A stretch of 64,000 nucleotides of DNA from Trichaptum fuscoviolaceum (Eukaryota > Basidiomycota > Agaricomycetes > Hymenochaetales > Trichaptaceae), in contig CAJSYZ010000007.1 of NCBI GenBank assembly GCA_910574455.1, positions 1,488,001 to 1,552,000 of the forward strand. The letters run 5' to 3'. Positions 11,033 to 21,635 of this stretch are shown piece by piece. The position numbers were made by a program, and so were the translations under genes. Positions within the stretch are counted from its first letter, which is position 1. Every line of letters starts with the position of its first letter. The notes under the pieces are model-generated. The model saw nothing but the letters and a program-made list of their open reading frames with translations, made no database searches and was not told the DNA's origin.

Positions 11033-11608
11033 TGTCAGGAATCCGCCTCAGGTTATTTTATTTCTTTTATTTTTCCTTTATTTTATTTTACGATCATACT
11101 CCGGGTCGGATCCCCGACATGTCCGGTCCGAAACCGGACTTTCTTTGACTCCGATTCTCTTCCTTTTTGCGTAGATTACTTGCCTGTAGGTTTGCAGGCC
11201 GCTAGGACAAGCGCCCTGCAAGCAATTCTCTTTTCTTTCTTTCTTCCGCCACTCCGACTCGAACCTCCGCTCTACCGATGCGGGACCCCGACTAGACCGG
11301 GACCCCGAACTCCGACTTACGTCAGCGGTATAGGTCGGACCTAGTCGGATCAGGGTCCAGTGGCTTGGTACTGTATAGTTTTTACCTTTGTTCATCAAAA
11401 CCGCGGATCCCCCTGCGAAGCACTCCACTTTTGGCCTCTTGTAAAGTGCTTCTCAGGTGATGTGTTTATCTTTAGCTCTGATGTGTAGAATAGCTTAATT
11501 GACTTGTAAAGTGCTTCTCAGAGTGAGAACCACCGCTCATAGCGTCCGATCGTCGTCCGTGTCCGATTCAGGGTCTCGAAAGCGAAGGAACCACTCTAGG
11601 TCGTAACA
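11033..11608 (+). repeat. 3' LTR of gypsy-1
   Basis: This is the second copy of the 576-bp LTR. The shared priming motif lies at 11429-11437, the same offset as in the 5' LTR, and the LTR ends directly before the GTGGG target duplication. Confidence 0.93.
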
Positions 11609-12471
11609 GTGGGCCAAAGACATGGTATGTGTCCTGCTCCTTCTCATCTTCTTGTATTATTAAAAAAGTAGATTTAAACCACGTCCCATTTCAATCGATG
11701 GTCAACCTCGACACCTGACCCTCTGTCGACGCCGACACTCCTGTCATCTACGCCACACGCTCGGAAATGTCTGCGCATAAGCCTTTCGAGCAAATAACAA
11801 TCTCGACTGTTGTTATAGGGGAACGATCGTGCGCGTCATCACATGTGTAGACAATACGCGCACAAAGTTGCGCAACGCAGCTTGCTCCATTGGAGACGCG
11901 AGCCTTATGAAGAAGACGGAGAAGGCTCAGATCAGGATATTATGTGAGTCTCAACACTAGTAGCTTTGCAATGCTTGAACTCACTATTTCACAATTTTTT
12001 TTGCTGGTCTATATACCCGTATTACCCGTACGACCGTATACGGCCGTATTACGGCCGTCCCGTACCCGTATGAGAGTCGCAACTTTTGTTTTACGGCCCG
12101 TAATCGTACGGCCCGTATCCGTATTGAGGGGCAAAAAATACGGCCGTGTGCGTATACGGTACGGTGCGGAGCCCTAGTAGTTAGTTGCGCAATACTTACT
12201 TGTGGAGTGCTTCCTTAGGGATCCGCTTACTTGACGTTCAAAGCAGTGAAGAGTCCTAGCTGGCCTTGAGAATCCCGCGACGCGCCTGGATAGAATCCCG
12301 CGCGTTTCCCGCCTGAATTCCCACGCTCGTTCCCAGTCGCGAATCCAGATTCCCGAACCAATTCCCGACGGTCGTAACACTTGGCTGGGAAATTTTATTG
12401 ACATGTGACAATATGTTTGGTAATAGCGTACTTGACATATGTGTAAAGTACTGTATTTAGTTCAAGGTATT

Positions 12472-14182
12472 GGCTCGGAAAAAAACAGCAACCACCATGT
12501 CCAGTCAAGAGGATGCGGTGGCAGAACAAAAAAGCACACAGCATACACTCAGCATCTCAACATAGTACACATGTGACGATATTTATGCCCTTCTCGACAC
12601 GCATCAGGGCCTCGAGGCAGAACATTTGATAGCGGCAATCAGGAAGTTGGCGCGGGGCGCGAAAATGGCCCTGAAAAACGTAAAGGCGCTTGACACACTT
12701 TGCGACCGCCTTCTCGCTTCCATTACGACCACGACAACGTTATCAGGCATTGTCGAGCGCCTTGATGCTATTGATGCGAAGATCAGCGCATCACCGGTGG
12801 TAACGACACCTACGTACGCGGAAGTGGCAGCCAGCGCGCCAATCACGGCTCCACCCAAGCGGACCCGAACAGATGAAGTGATGATCAAGATCGTCAGGAA
12901 CACGGAGGCAGAGAAGAAGGCGCAGGGAACGGGGGAGACAATGAAGGCATGGGTAGAGGCTGCAATGAAGGGTAGCGGGGTGAAGGGATTAAGCAATGCT
13001 GAAGTGGCCGGAGTACAGCCTCATCGGAGTGGCACAAAAGTAACGGTGCGCTTCAAGTGCTCAGACATTGCTGATCAGGTGGCCAAACATGCGGTGCAAT
13101 GCTCAAATGCGCTCGGCACTGGAGCAAAAGTGAGTGTTCCTCACTATGGGGTTGTCATCCAAGATGTTCCCCTGTGCTTCGACCCAACAAAGGACACCTA
13201 CCGGCAGGACCTTCACGCGCAGAACCCGTCTTTAATCCCGGATCCCGAATCCATTGTGAAGGCCCGGTGGCTGGTGCCACGGGACAGACTCCCGAACGGC
13301 TGCAAGACCGGGAGCTGGGTGGTCTTTTTAGACAACCAGCAGGCAGCCGACAACCTGATCGATCAGGGAGTCCGAGTCCAAGCGCTGCTCCTCAATGCAC
13401 GCAGGTATTTCTCGGGCCCACGCCAGTGCCGCAAGTGCCAGCAATGGGGCCATCTGAGCTACAGCTGCAAAGCTGACAACCAGACATGCGCTCATTGCGG
13501 CGGACTCCACCACAGGAATGAATGCATGCAACCGGAGACCAAGCATTGCATCAACTGCCATGGCGGCCACGACTCCTTCGATCCACGATGCCCAACTAGA
13601 CGGGTGGAGACTTTACGAGCCCAAGCTACGCAAGCCGCAACCAGCCCGTACTTTGCAGGAGGCAGCTTCACATTCCACCCTTTCTCCTCCTCCTTCTCCT
13701 CCTCCTCCTCCTCCCTTTCTTCTTAAATTGCCACAATCCCTCGGACCATGGTTTTAGAACACCCGGACTGATGCCTCTCGGCTTTCTTTATTCCCCGCTT
13801 TGCTTTTGGCTCTCCCTCTCTTTTATTTCATTATTTTATTTATTACTCAGGGAAGGCACAGACATGTGTCCTTCCCTCTCAAATTGCCCGCATGCTCAAC
13901 CCACTGTATCAACACTTGTTAGTGTTACCGGTATTGTATTTTTATCCCTATATGCGTGCCCCTTTTTATTCAGTGATTCATTGCCATACTTTACCACTAT
14001 CACTTATACCTCCATAGATCATACCTACCTCTTTTCCTTGAAACTTACTTCACTCTCGATTTCACTAGTCGTAGACCTTTCATTGCATGGTAGATTACTC
14101 TGTACTTTAAGTGCGCCATAGGCCCTAAAGGGCCTGCAGTCACTATAATGGAATAAACAAACAAACAAACAAACAAACAAAC
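12472..14182 (+). mobile_element. Non-LTR (LINE) relic with ORF1 only and an AAAC tail
   Basis: A 13-bp target duplication AGTTCAAGGTATT (12459-12471 and 14183-14195) flanks the element. It ends in about eight copies of AAAC (14151-14182), and target duplication plus tail prove retroposition. The 1.7-kb unit has a short 5' UTR, a zinc-knuckle ORF1 and a 3' UTR of about 400 bp, but no endonuclease or reverse transcriptase ORF2. It must have moved with enzymes made elsewhere, like mammalian HAL1 (half-LINE) elements. Tad1-type LINEs are the likely parents in a basidiomycete. Confidence 0.85.
12497..13726 (+). pseudogene. LINE ORF1 protein with CCHC knuckles, one premature stop
   Basis: ATG 12497 has a favourable context (ACCACCATG) and reads MSSQEDAVAEQ, but meets TAG at 12563-12565. 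The same frame is then open to 13726. It carries a central RNA-binding-like region and a Cys/His-rich block near the C-terminus (CRKCQQWGHLSYSC, CAHCGGLHHRNEC, CINCHGGHDSFDPRC), that is, three zinc knuckles of the gag-like type found in LINE ORF1 proteins. The tail is poly-Ser, encoded by a CTCCTC repeat. With the early stop it is probably dead, unless an internal start is used. Confidence 0.75.
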
Positions 14183-14195
14183 AGTTCAAGGTATT

Positions 14196-15117
14196 AATGA
14201 TGCAATGGCATATGTCAGAAGTGCTCTATTCTTAGGTTATTTTTAATGCGAGGGAAGGACGCGTTTGAATCCCCATGTTGTTAGTCTAATTTTTTTTTGC
14301 AAGTGCAGTATCATGCATTTGGTGGGGACATATGTAGATTTAATTTGCTATGCAGCAGGAATAATATACAATAGAGGTGAATGTACTGTTAGATATGTTT
14401 ATATGTTTTCGTAAGGTAGCGTATAGAAATAGAGAGAGTTGAAGGTATTTCGGTATGAATCTAGTGACGACAATATAGGACGCACCTGCTTCAATATTGA
14501 CAATAAGACTAAGCGTCGAGCAGCATGCACGTTCTGATGTTGAGCTATGCTGGAATCTGGACGAACATCATTCAGTCACGAAATCCGCAGAATCAAGGGA
14601 AGGAACTCACAAATACCCGGTATTCGAAGTTCAATCACACCTAGTACACAGGATGACAAAAGGCGCCTTCGAAACGCGCCTGAAACTTACACCCAGTATG
14701 CCAGCCTGAGTTAACTGATTTTTTCCTCATAATTGTGGCTATGAACTCTTCAACCTTCTTTCGAAGCTGGATTGTAGGTGAGTAAAATAACTACATGGAA
14801 ATGGAATCGACTCACTGATGGCATATACGCCATGCGATGCATTGCATGAGCAGCAGGCTTCGCCCGATCATACTTGGACTGATTTCCGAGGGACATATAA
14901 ATTGGCCAGAGCGTTTTGGATCCGAAGTCCGCGAGGTGAGTAGAAACAGACCATAACATAATTGCGGCAATTGCTCGAGGATAATTGTCATCCTCCTCAG
15001 GAGGCAAATTAATCTCTTGAACCTTTCGGTGCTCTTCCAGCCATGCGTCCGCCGTGAATAGTTCGACGCGCCTCAGGTGGCAAAGGACCGCACCGTCCAA
15101 TACAAGGGAAATGCATA
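14196..15117. other. No gene seen
   Basis: The reading frames in this 0.9-kb stretch are short and lack protein-like composition. The 123-aa minus-strand ORF at 14750-15121 may be a 3' extension of the neighbouring minus-strand gene, but I found no recognisable motif and no good splice path to it. Confidence 0.4.
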
Positions 15118-15983
15118 TCACATTAGCTCCCTATTCAATGATAGGGCCGAGGTGGACATCGTACAGAATAGAGCATCAGCTTCTCTATGGTGTACGATGT
15201 CCTTCGCATGGTGGTGGTAGGAGCTTATTAGGAGTGGTGGACAATCGACGGTTATAGAGCCATCCTTGGACGGCCCTGTGGTCAGGTTCACTGTCAAAGG
15301 GAAGCCTGAGTTATCCTGTGCAGCAGTAGGAGTGCTCGAGTCAGCGCTCATTGTTGAGCTTGCGCTCTCGACAATGCTGCTAGCTTCATCGGGGGAAAAG
15401 GTCGCGGTACTCACGGTTGAGGACACAGTCACAGTTCCACTTCCGCTCCCGCTCCCACTCCCCGAGCTCGAGCTGTTGGAGCCGGTGATGGCGAGGCTGC
15501 TGATCGCTTCAGGCTTGTTGTTGATGAAGGCCATGCTCGGGCCCGCAACGATGTTTCCGAGGAACTTGTCGCGCGCGTTGTTGTTCAACGGCTGTGTGTC
15601 GTTCGTGACGTAGATCGCAGCCTGGGACACGGAGAAGGCCAAGTGCTCGACGCCTGCCGGGCATTGTTTGAAAGCGAGAGGTGGCGGTAAGAGGTTTTCG
15701 ACCTTGAATTCCCATAAGCCATCGCAGGTGTGTGTGGAAGAACTCCCGCAGCTGTCGAGCACGTCGGGATAGCAAGCGATTCCAAAGACGAGCCATATCG
15801 TCGCAAGACATGGTTCAGTAGCTCAGGCGCCGAAACCCGTTCCGACTCCAAGGAGCGCGGTGACTGCGAAGAGTTTTGCAGCAGCCAGTCAATGAAGTCC
15901 ATCTTCGGACGAGCCTGGATGTTCAGCCTTACCTCGGACAAGATTTGCTTAAACGGAGGCGAAGAAAGATCAGTATGCTCCAT
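15118..15983 (-). CDS. Hypothetical protein with Ser/Gly-rich tail, two or more exons
   Basis: Two open stretches on the minus strand look coding. The upstream one (about 15983-15830) reads PPFKQILSEVRLNIQARPKM and MDFIDWLLQNSSQSPRS. The downstream one (to 15118) reads GIACYPDVLDSCGSSSTHTC, then KQCPAGVEHLAFSVSQAAIY, then a Ser/Gly-rich run (SGSGSGSGTVTVSS) and a Thr/Ser-rich tail. The low-complexity tail is common in secreted or wall-attached fungal proteins. The first part faintly recalls a cytochrome P450 but the haem-binding motif is absent. The two parts may belong to different broken genes. No function is assigned. Confidence 0.3.
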
Positions 15984-16519
15984 GTTTGGGGTAAGGCCTT
16001 TGAGGACGATGGATGCGAGTGAAGGTCAGATGTCCGAAAGCAACTGCATCGTTGCATGCTCATTGTCGGTCCAATTGGTGAGCTTTAACGCCCGAATCCG
16101 CCAACTTGAAGGTGACGACATCGAATGATGAGACGATCTTGCACATGCGCGCTGCGTCTACGGTGTCCTCTGCATACTGCGCGGGCACACCACGGCCATA
16201 GTGCGAGATGTTGAACCCCTACAGGTTGGGACAGACGAGGACTGCGCGCTCGAAGGAGTGGTGGGGAATCTGATCTGGATGGTTGCAGTGCACACGTGCA
16301 ACATCACCAAGCTCGCGGCCGCGTTCGTCTTGCAGTCGACCACATGGACAAAGGACTTGCATGCAGAAGGAACAGAAAAGCAGCCTCTGTGCGAACATGC
16401 ATGAGAGGATAAGTGTTGGAGTGTTTGGAGAGCTGTAAATAGCTGATGAGTAAGCGGTTGATCAACGAGGTCGCTCAGTGGACGCAAACTCGGGTGCTTC
16501 CGTAACTGCACCAGAATGG

Positions 16520-17135
16520 TTGTTGAAGGCTGGATGGCAAACTTCCTAGACTGAGGGTGAGGAAGGTAGCAAGCAAATAAGAGTGTAAATGCTCACATTT
16601 TCAGAAGTGGTTTGCTACTTAAGAGAATGGACTCAGGATTGGACCCAGGAAAATGGTTGGCAACTTCCTCCATTGCGTCTGACGGTTAGATTGCACTACA
16701 AGAAAAGAAGATAAACAAACTCACGTTTTCGGAAGGGGAACTGCCGTCCAAGCTAATGGACCCGAGGCTTACACTAACTCTGAGGTTTAGTATGTGAGAG
16801 CAAAAGTCGAAGAAATGTGCTGCCTACAATCGAAGAAAAAGCCTCTGCTATACTGGCTATGTCGAGTAGACAATACCAACTTTATTGGACTCAGAACGAT
16901 GGATACCTGGGTGGCAACTTACTACACTGCAATTGAGGGTGAGAATGGCATTCAAAAACAGATGGAAGAAGAATATGCTTACGTTTTCGGAAGGGGACCT
17001 GCCGTCCAAACTAATGGACCCAAGGCGTACATCCTAACTCTGAAGTTCAGTGAACGAACGAGCGTCAAAGAAAAGGTACCTACGATGTAATGAAAAAGCC
17101 TCTGCTATACTGGCAATGTCAAGTAGACGATGCCA
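16520..17135. repeat. Degenerate tandem duplication of about 250 bp, two to three units
   Basis: The block CTCACGTTTTCGGAAGGGGA, then CTGCCGTCCAAGCTAATGGACC (16722-16765), recurs with few changes at about 16979-17021. The segment reading AAGCCTCTGCTATACTGGC (about 16839) recurs at 17095. A more diverged partial unit starts near 16525. A further related segment (GTTTGGAGAGCTGTAAAT, about 16418) recurs near 17571. No coding function is visible. Confidence 0.6.
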
Positions 17136-17672
17136 ACTCTAATTTCCCTGCAAGTGAGCGTCCTCAACAATCGTTTCAGAGGATATGCTAGGGTGGCGGA
17201 GGCAAAGGCGTGGGTCGATGATGGACAGATCGATGGGGGGTTGTCCGGGGTGCATCGGAAGCAATACCCTGTGCGCAGAATCGTCGAAGGAGGCGAATCA
17301 GTCGACGAGTAGCACAAGAACTTGGCGAACGTTTTGGGATTAGGGTCTTGAATAACGATAACTGGGCTGGTCCGGCCACTGATCGGGTGGCACGGGCGGC
17401 GAAAACAGGTTGTCGAGGAACAGGATAGTACTTTCTATTGAGGTTCAAAGGTCGAATGAAAGGTAGTGTCGAGCACACCAATCAAGTCAAATGATGCAGA
17501 TAGTGACGAAGCAGAGAGCCTGAATGGCATGGCTGGAACGCGATGGGCGAAGTATAGGCGGAGTTGGAGTGGTTGGAGAGCTGTAAATGGCTGATGAGTT
17601 TGTCGTTGCGAAGTTCCTTGGGAGTGAAGCGACGTGAGCAAAGAGAATGGGGAGAATAGGTAGCACACACCA

Positions 17673-17925
17673 TGTCAGGTTACCCGGACGCTAACATCCC
17701 AAGCAATGGCAAGTACTAGCACTTGGCTCGGTAGCTGATAATATCAATGACATATGGGGCGCTTCTTCGGATGACTTCTCATTGGACGAATAAAGATCTC
17801 CAATGGCGTCGGTTTCCGCAAAGATACTTCTATCCCGTCGGTCTGGGATCCATCTTGGGTTGGGTCGTAGTCAGGTGGGCTGTAGGAGAACTCCGGCTCT
17901 CCAGTTGACATAGCGCACCCGCAGC
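17673..17925. repeat. Dispersed 250-bp repeat, copy 1
   Basis: This segment, from ATGTCAGGTTACCCG to TTGACATAGCGCACC, matches 21636-21894 in the same orientation with roughly 15 percent differences by eye. Read on the minus strand both contain CAMSTGEPE and a PPDYxPT motif, so the repeat may be a duplicated 3' exon of an unknown gene. Confidence 0.6.
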
Positions 17926-17955
17926 GTCCGTCAACAGTATTGTGCATCAGGAAGT

Positions 17956-18465
17956 TCACTCCTCTGTTGAAACCCCACGTATTGAGCGGACCATGGGCGA
18001 GGATGTGAGGGACACGGCGCTGGTGAGCATAATTCCTGTCCGCATGCACAACAGTATATAGGCTGATGCAGCAGACCAGTCGCTCGTCACACCCTCATAT
18101 GCAGCCCATGTCGTCCAGTTCTGTCCGTACTTCCACGAGTACCTGAACATATCCGCACCCAGCGCCTGGTGTATGAACGCGTATTTCCCAGAGCCCGAGT
18201 CGAACCCGAACGCATCGTTGTCATAGTGCACGGAGGGGAAGACCATGGGATTGCGGGCGGAGCCCTTGCGCACAAGGAGATGGTCGCGTGCGTTCGTTGA
18301 GGAAGTACCGTCCGTCACGCCCGTCAGTGTCGCATTCCATACCCGCGAGCTAGTCCCAGCGCCCGAAATCGTCGCAGGATCGGGGTTTACAACCGCTCCG
18401 CAGTTCATGGTGGTGATCGAGGGGCTTCCACCTTTGCTCGAGGTTGAATTCCAAGCTGATATCAA
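17956..18465 (-). pseudogene. Alpha-1,3-glucan synthase fragment
   Basis: A 169-aa open stretch resembles the extracellular region of fungal alpha-1,3-glucan synthases (Ags1/Mok1), which make a wall glucan at the plasma membrane. Supporting motifs are NARDHLLVRKGSARNPMVFP and ALGADMFRYSWKYGQNWTTW, then AAYEGVTSDW. Full Ags proteins exceed 2000 residues and no other Ags domain is visible nearby. This is therefore a stranded exon, and its last residues read into unrelated sequence. The assignment comes from remembered family motifs and should be confirmed by search. Confidence 0.5.
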
Positions 18466-18485
18466 TCGTCGTCGCGTTCGCGCGT

Positions 18486-18554
18486 TAGACTCGTAAACCA
18501 GTCGTTTGTGTCGTAAAAGAGAAACACACTACACTAACGGCTGGCTTGCGAGCC
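18486..18554. repeat. Imperfect 24-bp inverted repeat (hairpin), copy 2
   Basis: The left arm starting AGACTCGTAAACCAGTCGTT (18486) and the right arm ending GGCTGGCTTGCGAGCCT (18554) are inverted repeats with about five mismatches in 24 bp. The loop is about 21 nt. The arms match the palindrome at 3251-3310. Confidence 0.6.
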
Positions 18555-18802
18555 TATTCGCGCGTTGCCGTTGTTGAAGAACGATGACAGCGAATCTCGC
18601 AAAGTGTACATGTCAAACGGCACAAACAGATTCTTCACGACCGTCCTGCCCAAGAGAAACAAGATGAAAAAGCAGCCTCTGTGCAGGAGCCAAGCATGCA
18701 TGGACTTATTATGGAGGGAAGTTGTTAATTTGTATGGACCTGTGGACCCAGGGACCCGTACATGCGCGTCTGCGGACATGTGCACTTAAGGGCTTATGGA
18801 CT

Positions 18803-19177
18803 TAGCGACCAGCGTCTAGCGTCTGAGCGACCCGGGACCAGCGTCTGAGCGACCAGCGACCAGCGTCTCAGCGACACGGGACCAGCGTCTGAGCGACCGG
18901 GGACCAGCGTCTGAGCGACCGGGGACCAGCGTCCCAGCGACCGGGGACCAGCGTCTCAGCGACACGGGACCAGCGTCTGAGCGACCGGGGACCAGCGTCT
19001 CAGCGACCGGGGACCAGCGTCTCAGCGACCGGGGACCAGCGTCTCAGCGACACGGGACCAGCGTCTGAGCGACCGGGGACCAGCGTCTCAGCGACCGGGG
19101 ACCAACGTCTCGGCGACCGGGGACCAGCGTCTGAGCGACCGGGAACCAGCGTCTGCGACCAGGGTCCAGCGACAGGT
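18803..19177. repeat. GC-rich 22-bp minisatellite with an 88-bp higher-order period
   Basis: About 17 head-to-tail copies of a 22-bp unit (GCGACCGGGGACCAGCGTCT plus GA or CA) are present. A variant unit beginning GCGACACGGG recurs every fourth unit (units 4, 8 and 12 by my count), so the array grew by duplicating 88-bp blocks. There is no spacer structure, so it is not CRISPR-like. Confidence 0.85.
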
Positions 19178-19599
19178 GCGGAGAAACCTCGGACCAAGTA
19201 GCAGTTCCCACGGAATTATGATCAGCATGTCCCCAGGACAAGCCAGGGGATCTATTTCGGACATACTTCAGTATGTAAATCCAGCCCAAATAGAACTTAA
19301 TTCCAACATCTTTCTCACGTCATCCTACTAGTAGCGTCGTCTGGCAGAGACAGCGGTCCCCAACACAAACATGCATTAATTTTGACGCTGAACCTACTAC
19401 AGAGGTGAGTAATACTGTCATACAATGTCATTTGATTCTTTTACTTAGCATAAGAGAGAGAGAAATAGGTAAAAAAATATGTTGAAGGAATGTGCGGAGT
19501 ACAATGTTTATAGTACGCCGAAGCAGTGATAACCAGCCACTCTTCAGCATTGTAACACGTCCTTCTACAGCTACTCGTACTCGAGAGCGCACCATCAGC

Positions 19600-20280
19600 A
19601 CCACCGTGTCTCCCGTCACTCTTTGGCATTTTGCAAGCTTCGACGCGACAGCCGTGGCATGAGTATCTTTGCTGGACTTTCTCTCGTCCTAGCTGTCGCT
19701 GCTCAACGGTGCAGACGTCAGAGTCGAGATATCCGGTGTGTGATGGTTGTGCAGCTTCAGACACACTGAGCACTCGTACAACGTTATCTGACAAGTCGGA
19801 GGCAACAATGTGGATCGTCTCCAGGCTCGGAATCCTTTCGAACAACCATTTGAAGACCTTCGTCCTCAAGTCTGCATAGTCCATGACCAACTCCCCCGAC
19901 GGCGGAACTCCCTTCCTGAAGAGGCTCCTTAGCCCCATTCCTGTCGCATGATCCGTCCATGGTGACCGCAAAAAGTCGTTTGCTTCGTCATCACTATCGC
20001 CCGGCTTGTACATCCTTGGGTGGTCATACTCTGTCAACGAATTGATGTGAATAAGATGCAATGTTGATAAGTTAGGTGTTGCAAGGTGTGAGAGCACGCA
20101 ACGAGAGGAGTATATACCTATGATGACCAGGAATCGGAGATATGGTAGAAGAAGTGGAACAATACTCGAACAATCCGGTCTGTACTATGGGTCCAATACC
20201 ATAGCTAATCCGTTGTGATTGGAGAACCTTAGTGACTGTAGCGCTGGAAAGGCGCTGAGTAATGGGCTTTCTTGATGTTT
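19600..20280 (-). pseudogene. F-box/LRR-type protein remnant
   Basis: The minus strand reads AFPALQSLRFSNHNGLAMV (about 20255), LSHLATPNLSTLHLIHINSL (about 20095) and FKWLFERIPSLETIHIVASD, separated by a stop and a likely intron. Spaced Leu-rich segments of this kind are typical of the large F-box/LRR families of Agaricomycetes. No F-box is seen, because the N-terminal end is replaced by the eIF3i relic. After about 19740 the frame drifts into non-homologous sequence. Confidence 0.4.
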
Positions 20281-20331
20281 GGTGAGGGGAGTCTAGCCCA
20301 AGTACAGATACTAATGTATAAATGCAAATGG

Positions 20332-21618
20332 TCAATCTTCTGGTTCGGTGTCTCTGTAAGGCCTTGCTTTCAGATAAGTATTGTCGAAGTGGTGCACACG
20401 CACGAAAGCATCCTCTCTGCCAGAAGCGTAGGATTTGCCGGAGGGATGTACTGCATTCCTAGATTTATAAAAAGCAAGTAAGGGGGAAGGGAATGCGGAT
20501 GGGGATGGCAAGGAAAGACGTACGTATTGATAGGACCTAAATGCCAAAAGCGCGTTTCGAATTTACCCTGTCACAAGGATGTGGTTGTGATGCTCATTGC
20601 TTCTTGACCACTACCGAGAAGGACCTTTTACAGTGTGTGAGTGAGGAGGAAAGGGCTATGTAGGTACTAGGTAGACGTCTTACGTAGGGATGTGCTGGTG
20701 CTATCGCCGCGTTATTTAGCGGCGTTTCCGTTGCGTATGCTTTGAGTACACAGAGAGTCCTCGTCTCATGCAGCTAGAACGTTTTGTGAAGTCATGCTTG
20801 ATTCATAGACCAAAGGTGCGTGTCGTACCCGGGCTAGCTTGTCCTTACTACTAGTACTGAAGTACGTGCGGTCAGGCGAGATTTGGAGGTCTGTCACCAC
20901 ATCTGAATGTGCGCGTTCGATACTTTCTTATTCCTCGCCTGTCTTCGCGTTGAATAGGGCGACTTTACCAGACTCGTGACCGGTAAGGATGAGACTTGGA
21001 GTGTGTGCGAAAGTGCAAACCGTGGGCTTTGAGCCGATAGGGAGGAACATCGATATGGGCTCCGGTGATTCTAAGTATCAAAGGTGGTACAAATGAAGCA
21101 AGTTAGAGTCAGACTGAGGTTTTGAGAGTATGCTTGCATGACGCACGTTTGGCCCCATCCTCGCGATTAATATTAAATATCCGAATCGCACCCTTATGAC
21201 CCATACGCTGCTCGGCGATACACACGATCTAGTCATCGTCTTCGCTGAACGCTACACGCTTCACGGCCGTCGGGAACCCCCAGGTAAAGAGACATTTTCT
21301 TGCCGACACCTGCCAGAGCTTCATCGAGTTGTCTGCCGAGCCTGACACGAGGAACTCAGATTTCGCTGAACATCATTTTGTTGATTCGCGAAGCCATTAT
21401 TCCATCAAATGGTTTAGATGAGGTATGAGTTGCGAGGGCGAGTTGAAAGGAAACCGTAATCAGCTTCGTCGTCGTAAGTACAAAGCGAGTTACGCACAGT
21501 CAACATCAATCATCCATACAGTTTCGTTGTGACCATCATATGTCCCCAGTCGCTCGTTGTTGTCCGAAAACCAAACATTTATTGTGAGATCCTTCGAGGC
21601 TGTGAATCATAAGTCGCT
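20332..21618 (-). pseudogene. EIF3I: Nearly full-length eIF3 subunit i (WD40) pseudogene retaining introns
   Basis: eIF3i (Tif34) is a WD40 subunit of translation initiation factor 3. On the minus strand, in order, I read [20 protein letters not shown] (about 21573), FLVSGSADNSMKLWQVSAR (about 21360), FPTAVKRVAFSEDDD then a stop, RIFNINREDGAK, SPEPISMFLPIGSKPTVCTF, LILTGHESGKVALFNAKTGE then a stop, ERAHSDVVTDLQISPDRTYF, VLKAYATETPLNNAAIAPAH, GSGQEAMSITTTSL then a stop, and [13 protein letters not shown]. Across a GT-AG intron (about 20465-20530) follow [20 protein letters not shown] and the C-terminus EPED. At least four in-frame stops and some frame changes kill it. Introns remain, so it arose by DNA duplication and not by retroposition. 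Only about the first dozen residues are missing. Confidence 0.85.
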
Positions 21619-21635
21619 CTCAGCGTTAATGGCAT

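Larger units (their letters stand above)
5268..11608 (+). mobile_element. Ty3/gypsy chromovirus (gypsy-1), nearly intact
   Basis: Two 576-bp LTRs flank gag and pol, and the 5-bp duplication GTGGG lies on both sides (5263-5267 and 11609-11613). The LTRs run TGTCAGG to GTAACA and look identical over every stretch I compared, so the insertion is young. The pol order protease, RT, RNase H, integrase, chromodomain places it among chromoviruses. The 5' LTR-PBS complementarity suggests the self-priming Tf1/sushi group. One single-base insertion in pol is the only lesion I found. Confidence 0.93.
4548..12176. mobile_element. Non-autonomous hAT-type element (hAT-A), split by gypsy-1
   Basis: The termini TAGGGCTCCGCA and TGCGGAGCCCTA are perfect inverted repeats. 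The 8-bp duplication GTAGTTAG flanks them (4540-4547 and 12177-12184), and the empty site is seen intact in the related LTR at about 48108-48115. An 8-bp TSD and a TAGGG start are typical of hAT transposons. Both subterminal regions (about 4559-4720 and 12010-12165) are packed with CCGTACCGTA and ACGGCCGTA motifs, as expected for transposase-binding arrays. Without gypsy-1 the element is about 1.28 kb and has no transposase domain. Confidence 0.85.
3972..12379 (+). mobile_element. Solo LTR of the gypsy-2 family, split by a nested hAT element
   Basis: The left part (3972-4547) and right part (12185-12379) together match the gypsy-2 LTR at 47539-48357. The LTR starts TGTCGAGATCCC and ends GTCGTAACA. 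It is flanked by the 5-bp duplication CTTGG (3967-3971 and 12380-12384). No internal retrotransposon sequence remains, so two LTRs recombined to one before the hAT element landed. Small differences from both gypsy-2 LTRs, for instance near 3983, show it is an independent older insertion. Confidence 0.88.

Noticed and set aside
15830..15983. Cytochrome P450 exon
   Set aside because: The resemblance is weak. No ExxR or haem-binding Cys motif is found anywhere nearby.
18803..19177. Array that superficially resembles a CRISPR
   Set aside because: Units are head to tail with no unique spacers, and the genome is eukaryotic. It is a minisatellite.
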